A stretch of 64,000 nt of DNA, taken from Archegozetes longisetosus (lineage: Eukaryota > Arthropoda > Arachnida > Sarcoptiformes > Trhypochthoniidae). Location: assembly GCA_018873245.2 (NCBI GenBank), contig JAEMBT020000002.1, positions 11,592,001-11,656,000 on the forward strand. Direction: 5' to 3'. Under the pieces are notes generated by a model. It made no database searches. It was not told the origin of the DNA and saw only the letters and a list, made by a program, of their open reading frames with translations. Both the position numbers and the translations under genes were made by a program. Below, piece by piece: positions 62,250-64,000 of the stretch; the first letter of the stretch is position 1, and the number at the start of each line of letters is the position of its first letter.

Positions 62250-62294
62250 CTGGGAGTTCATGTGCTCTAACTGTGCAAACACATGCTCCCAGTC
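62250..62294. repeat. Strong 45-base hairpin
   Basis: ACTGGGAG-TT-CATGTG (62250-62265) pairs with CACATG-CTCCCAGT (62281-62294), a 14-pair stem with a two-base bulge and a 15-base loop. GC-rich relative to its surroundings. Could be structured RNA or chance. Confidence 0.4.
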
Positions 62295-64000
62295 TATAGC
62301 TATTCTCAGGCTTTGCTTTAGCAATCCGGATCATCTAAAGCTTAAGCCATTACTCTAAGGTATAACTGAGAGCATGAATCCTTAATTTATACTTAATTGT
62401 TTATCAGCAAAATTATTTACGCCAATTTTAATATGATTGTAACTTCTCGCTGCTATACTTTAAATGTTGTTAAGCTTAACTGTTAAAATGTGCTGCATTT
62501 AGAAAAATTGAAGTTTCTATTTTGAACTCGACATAAAAAACTTGAATCGCAACTGGTATTGTTTCAAATTTATGCGTTCTATGCAATAAAAATAGTGTAA
62601 AAATAGTGATTACAACAGACAATAATAGCATAGTTTCACTTTACATAGGACTGTGTGCAAGCATTTAAGAATTGAGTTTTCGGTCTCGTAACACATTTCG
62701 AATAGTTGAAAGGTGAATTGAACAAATTCATACTTGGATTCTGTCTTCTAGGCATTCAATTTTTTAGTATTTGTAACAAGAACGCGATCAATAGAATACA
62801 CTTAAACTCTTATTATTTATTAAGAAAACAAAATTAGAAGCTATACAATGGATCTATGAAAAGTGGTAGAGAAAACAAAAATATTTTTTGTTACTCAGCT
62901 CAGAAGAGTATCTAAAGCTGTGACAAGCAGTAAGAGCTTAAGCATCGATTAGGAAGAGAAAGAGTTCTCTATGGAGACGAACGTCATGCAATGACGCACT
63001 TGCATCCCATCTTCAGTTGCCATAGCAATAGTTTGGAGGAATCACCAAAAACATTTCTTGCATGAAATGATGCAATTTAATACATAGTTCAATGTCAAGG
63101 TAGATGTCAAGCACAAATAGACGCTGCAGTTAAGCAATGCAGTCGTTGCAGCGCTAAGTCTGCGATAAACAACAACAGATCCAAAAATTTAGATTTCGCT
63201 GCAATTGCATAGGCATTGATTGCATGCAAGCACACATATTCACACATTAAGCATTGCATGGTGTGCATTGCATTGTTGGTCATAGAGGCCAAAATTATAG
63301 CGAAAAGTGCATTATTTACATACAATAAGAATAGCAATAATGCATTAGCCATAGTTTTGGAAGGTATGCAACACAAAAATACAACGAGTAAATAGGAAAA
63401 TGCATTTGAGCTCTAAGCAAAGGAGTGTCTCTTACTTCTAGCATTTCTAGTATTTAATAGTAGGCTTCCGCAGTTTGCTAGTTTGTACCAGTAATTGGTG
63501 GGATGCCAAAATGATGTTACCACAAAAAATTTATTCATGCCTCTAGTCATTTGTGAGTTGATAATGAGCGGTCTCCTCCATTTCAGTTACCATACATATA
63601 GAACTTTAGTGAAAAATCAGTTTCCAGTTTGCAGTTTTGGCGCTACTATTATTAAACTCTCATTAGATCGAAGTAACCCAAACTGAAAGGTTCAAATCTT
63701 TGCAGTCTCCCATCTTTCTCTAGTCTCTCAGACTCTCTTGTCTCTCAGCATATATACACACAAATTCACTTTTAATCTTAACAGAATATTCTCCAATAGT
63801 CTATAAGAAGAAGTAGAAATGGTCTGAAACGCTCTCTCAAACAAAAGCAGTGCATTTTTCTTTTACATATGAATAACATTCCCTCAGCCCAACTTTGAAA
63901 ACCTGCAAAATCTCGCTAAATAGCAATTGAATAAATGCTGTTTGCCAAAAATACACGATAAAAGCCTAACTTCAATAAATAAGTTTGGTCAGTTCCATTT

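Larger units (their letters stand above)
57384..64000. other. Upstream region of the zinc-finger gene, no other gene seen
   Basis: AT-rich with slightly GC-richer patches near 57.9-58.3 kb and 59.7 kb. Possible 5' UTR and promoter of the minus-strand zinc-finger gene lie at its left edge: an acceptor-like CGCAG and an out-of-frame upstream ATG occur within 25 bases of the start codon. The 61-63.4 kb part is rich in TTGCAT/ATTTGCAT motifs. Open frames up to 136 codons here look like translated low-complexity sequence. Confidence 0.45.

Noticed and set aside
63107-63376. 89-codon hydrophobic frame on the minus strand
   Set aside because: Derived from GCATTGCATTG-type low-complexity sequence; no splice context or family.
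1-64000. tRNA, rRNA and CRISPR arrays
   Set aside because: No T-arm/anticodon-arm combinations, rRNA-like segments or regularly spaced repeats were seen on reading; CRISPR is not expected in this type of genome.

Overview
The window looks like nuclear DNA of an arthropod, possibly a chelicerate such as a mite (organism call is low confidence). The reasons are: very AT-rich sequence; short GT-AG introns (roughly 65-100 bp) beside a few kilobase-scale ones; a TCAGT initiator with a TATA-like box at insect/arthropod spacing; and homologues of the arthropod genes saxophone and klumpfuss. Gene identities come from reading translated motifs by eye; no database search was run.

Layout. (1) 1-125: the last ~40 codons of an unrecognised gene. 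(2) 2.57-9.13 kb: an inositol-trisphosphate 3-kinase gene (+) with up to three alternative first coding exons, all ending in phase 0. (3) 9.5-11.4 kb: a convergent BMP type I receptor gene (-), best matched to saxophone/ALK1-ALK2; its signal-peptide exon was not found. (4) 12.9-16.9 kb: seven foldback (MITE-like) elements packed almost end to end. (5) 17.8-19.4 kb: a decayed Tc1-like transposon with IR/DR ends and a TA target-site duplication. (6) 20.6-43.5 kb: a large palindromic inverted duplication of an SLC15/POT peptide-transporter gene. The right copy (+) keeps all 11 coding exons but has two frame-disrupting single-base indels. The left copy (-) keeps only exons 1, 2 and 11, with exon 2 broken; its middle is replaced by foldbacks and a mini-mariner. 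The two copies are head to head around a ~4.4 kb spacer that carries a cluster of heat-shock-element-like sites. (7) 43.5-54.9 kb: gene-poor DNA with at most one orphan exon. (8) 54.96-57.38 kb: an intact 806-aa EGR/WT1-type C2H2 zinc-finger gene (-), probably klumpfuss. (9) 57.4-64 kb: its AT-rich upstream region, with no further gene seen.

The coding genes do not form a pathway, although IP3 kinase (calcium/inositol signalling), Sax (BMP signalling) and Klu (EGR-type regulator) are all developmental or signalling genes. The most unusual aspect is inverted symmetry at every scale: about 14 foldback elements of 40-850 bp, nearly all between 12.9 and 32 kb, and a 23-kb gene-sized palindrome whose two arms decay asymmetrically.
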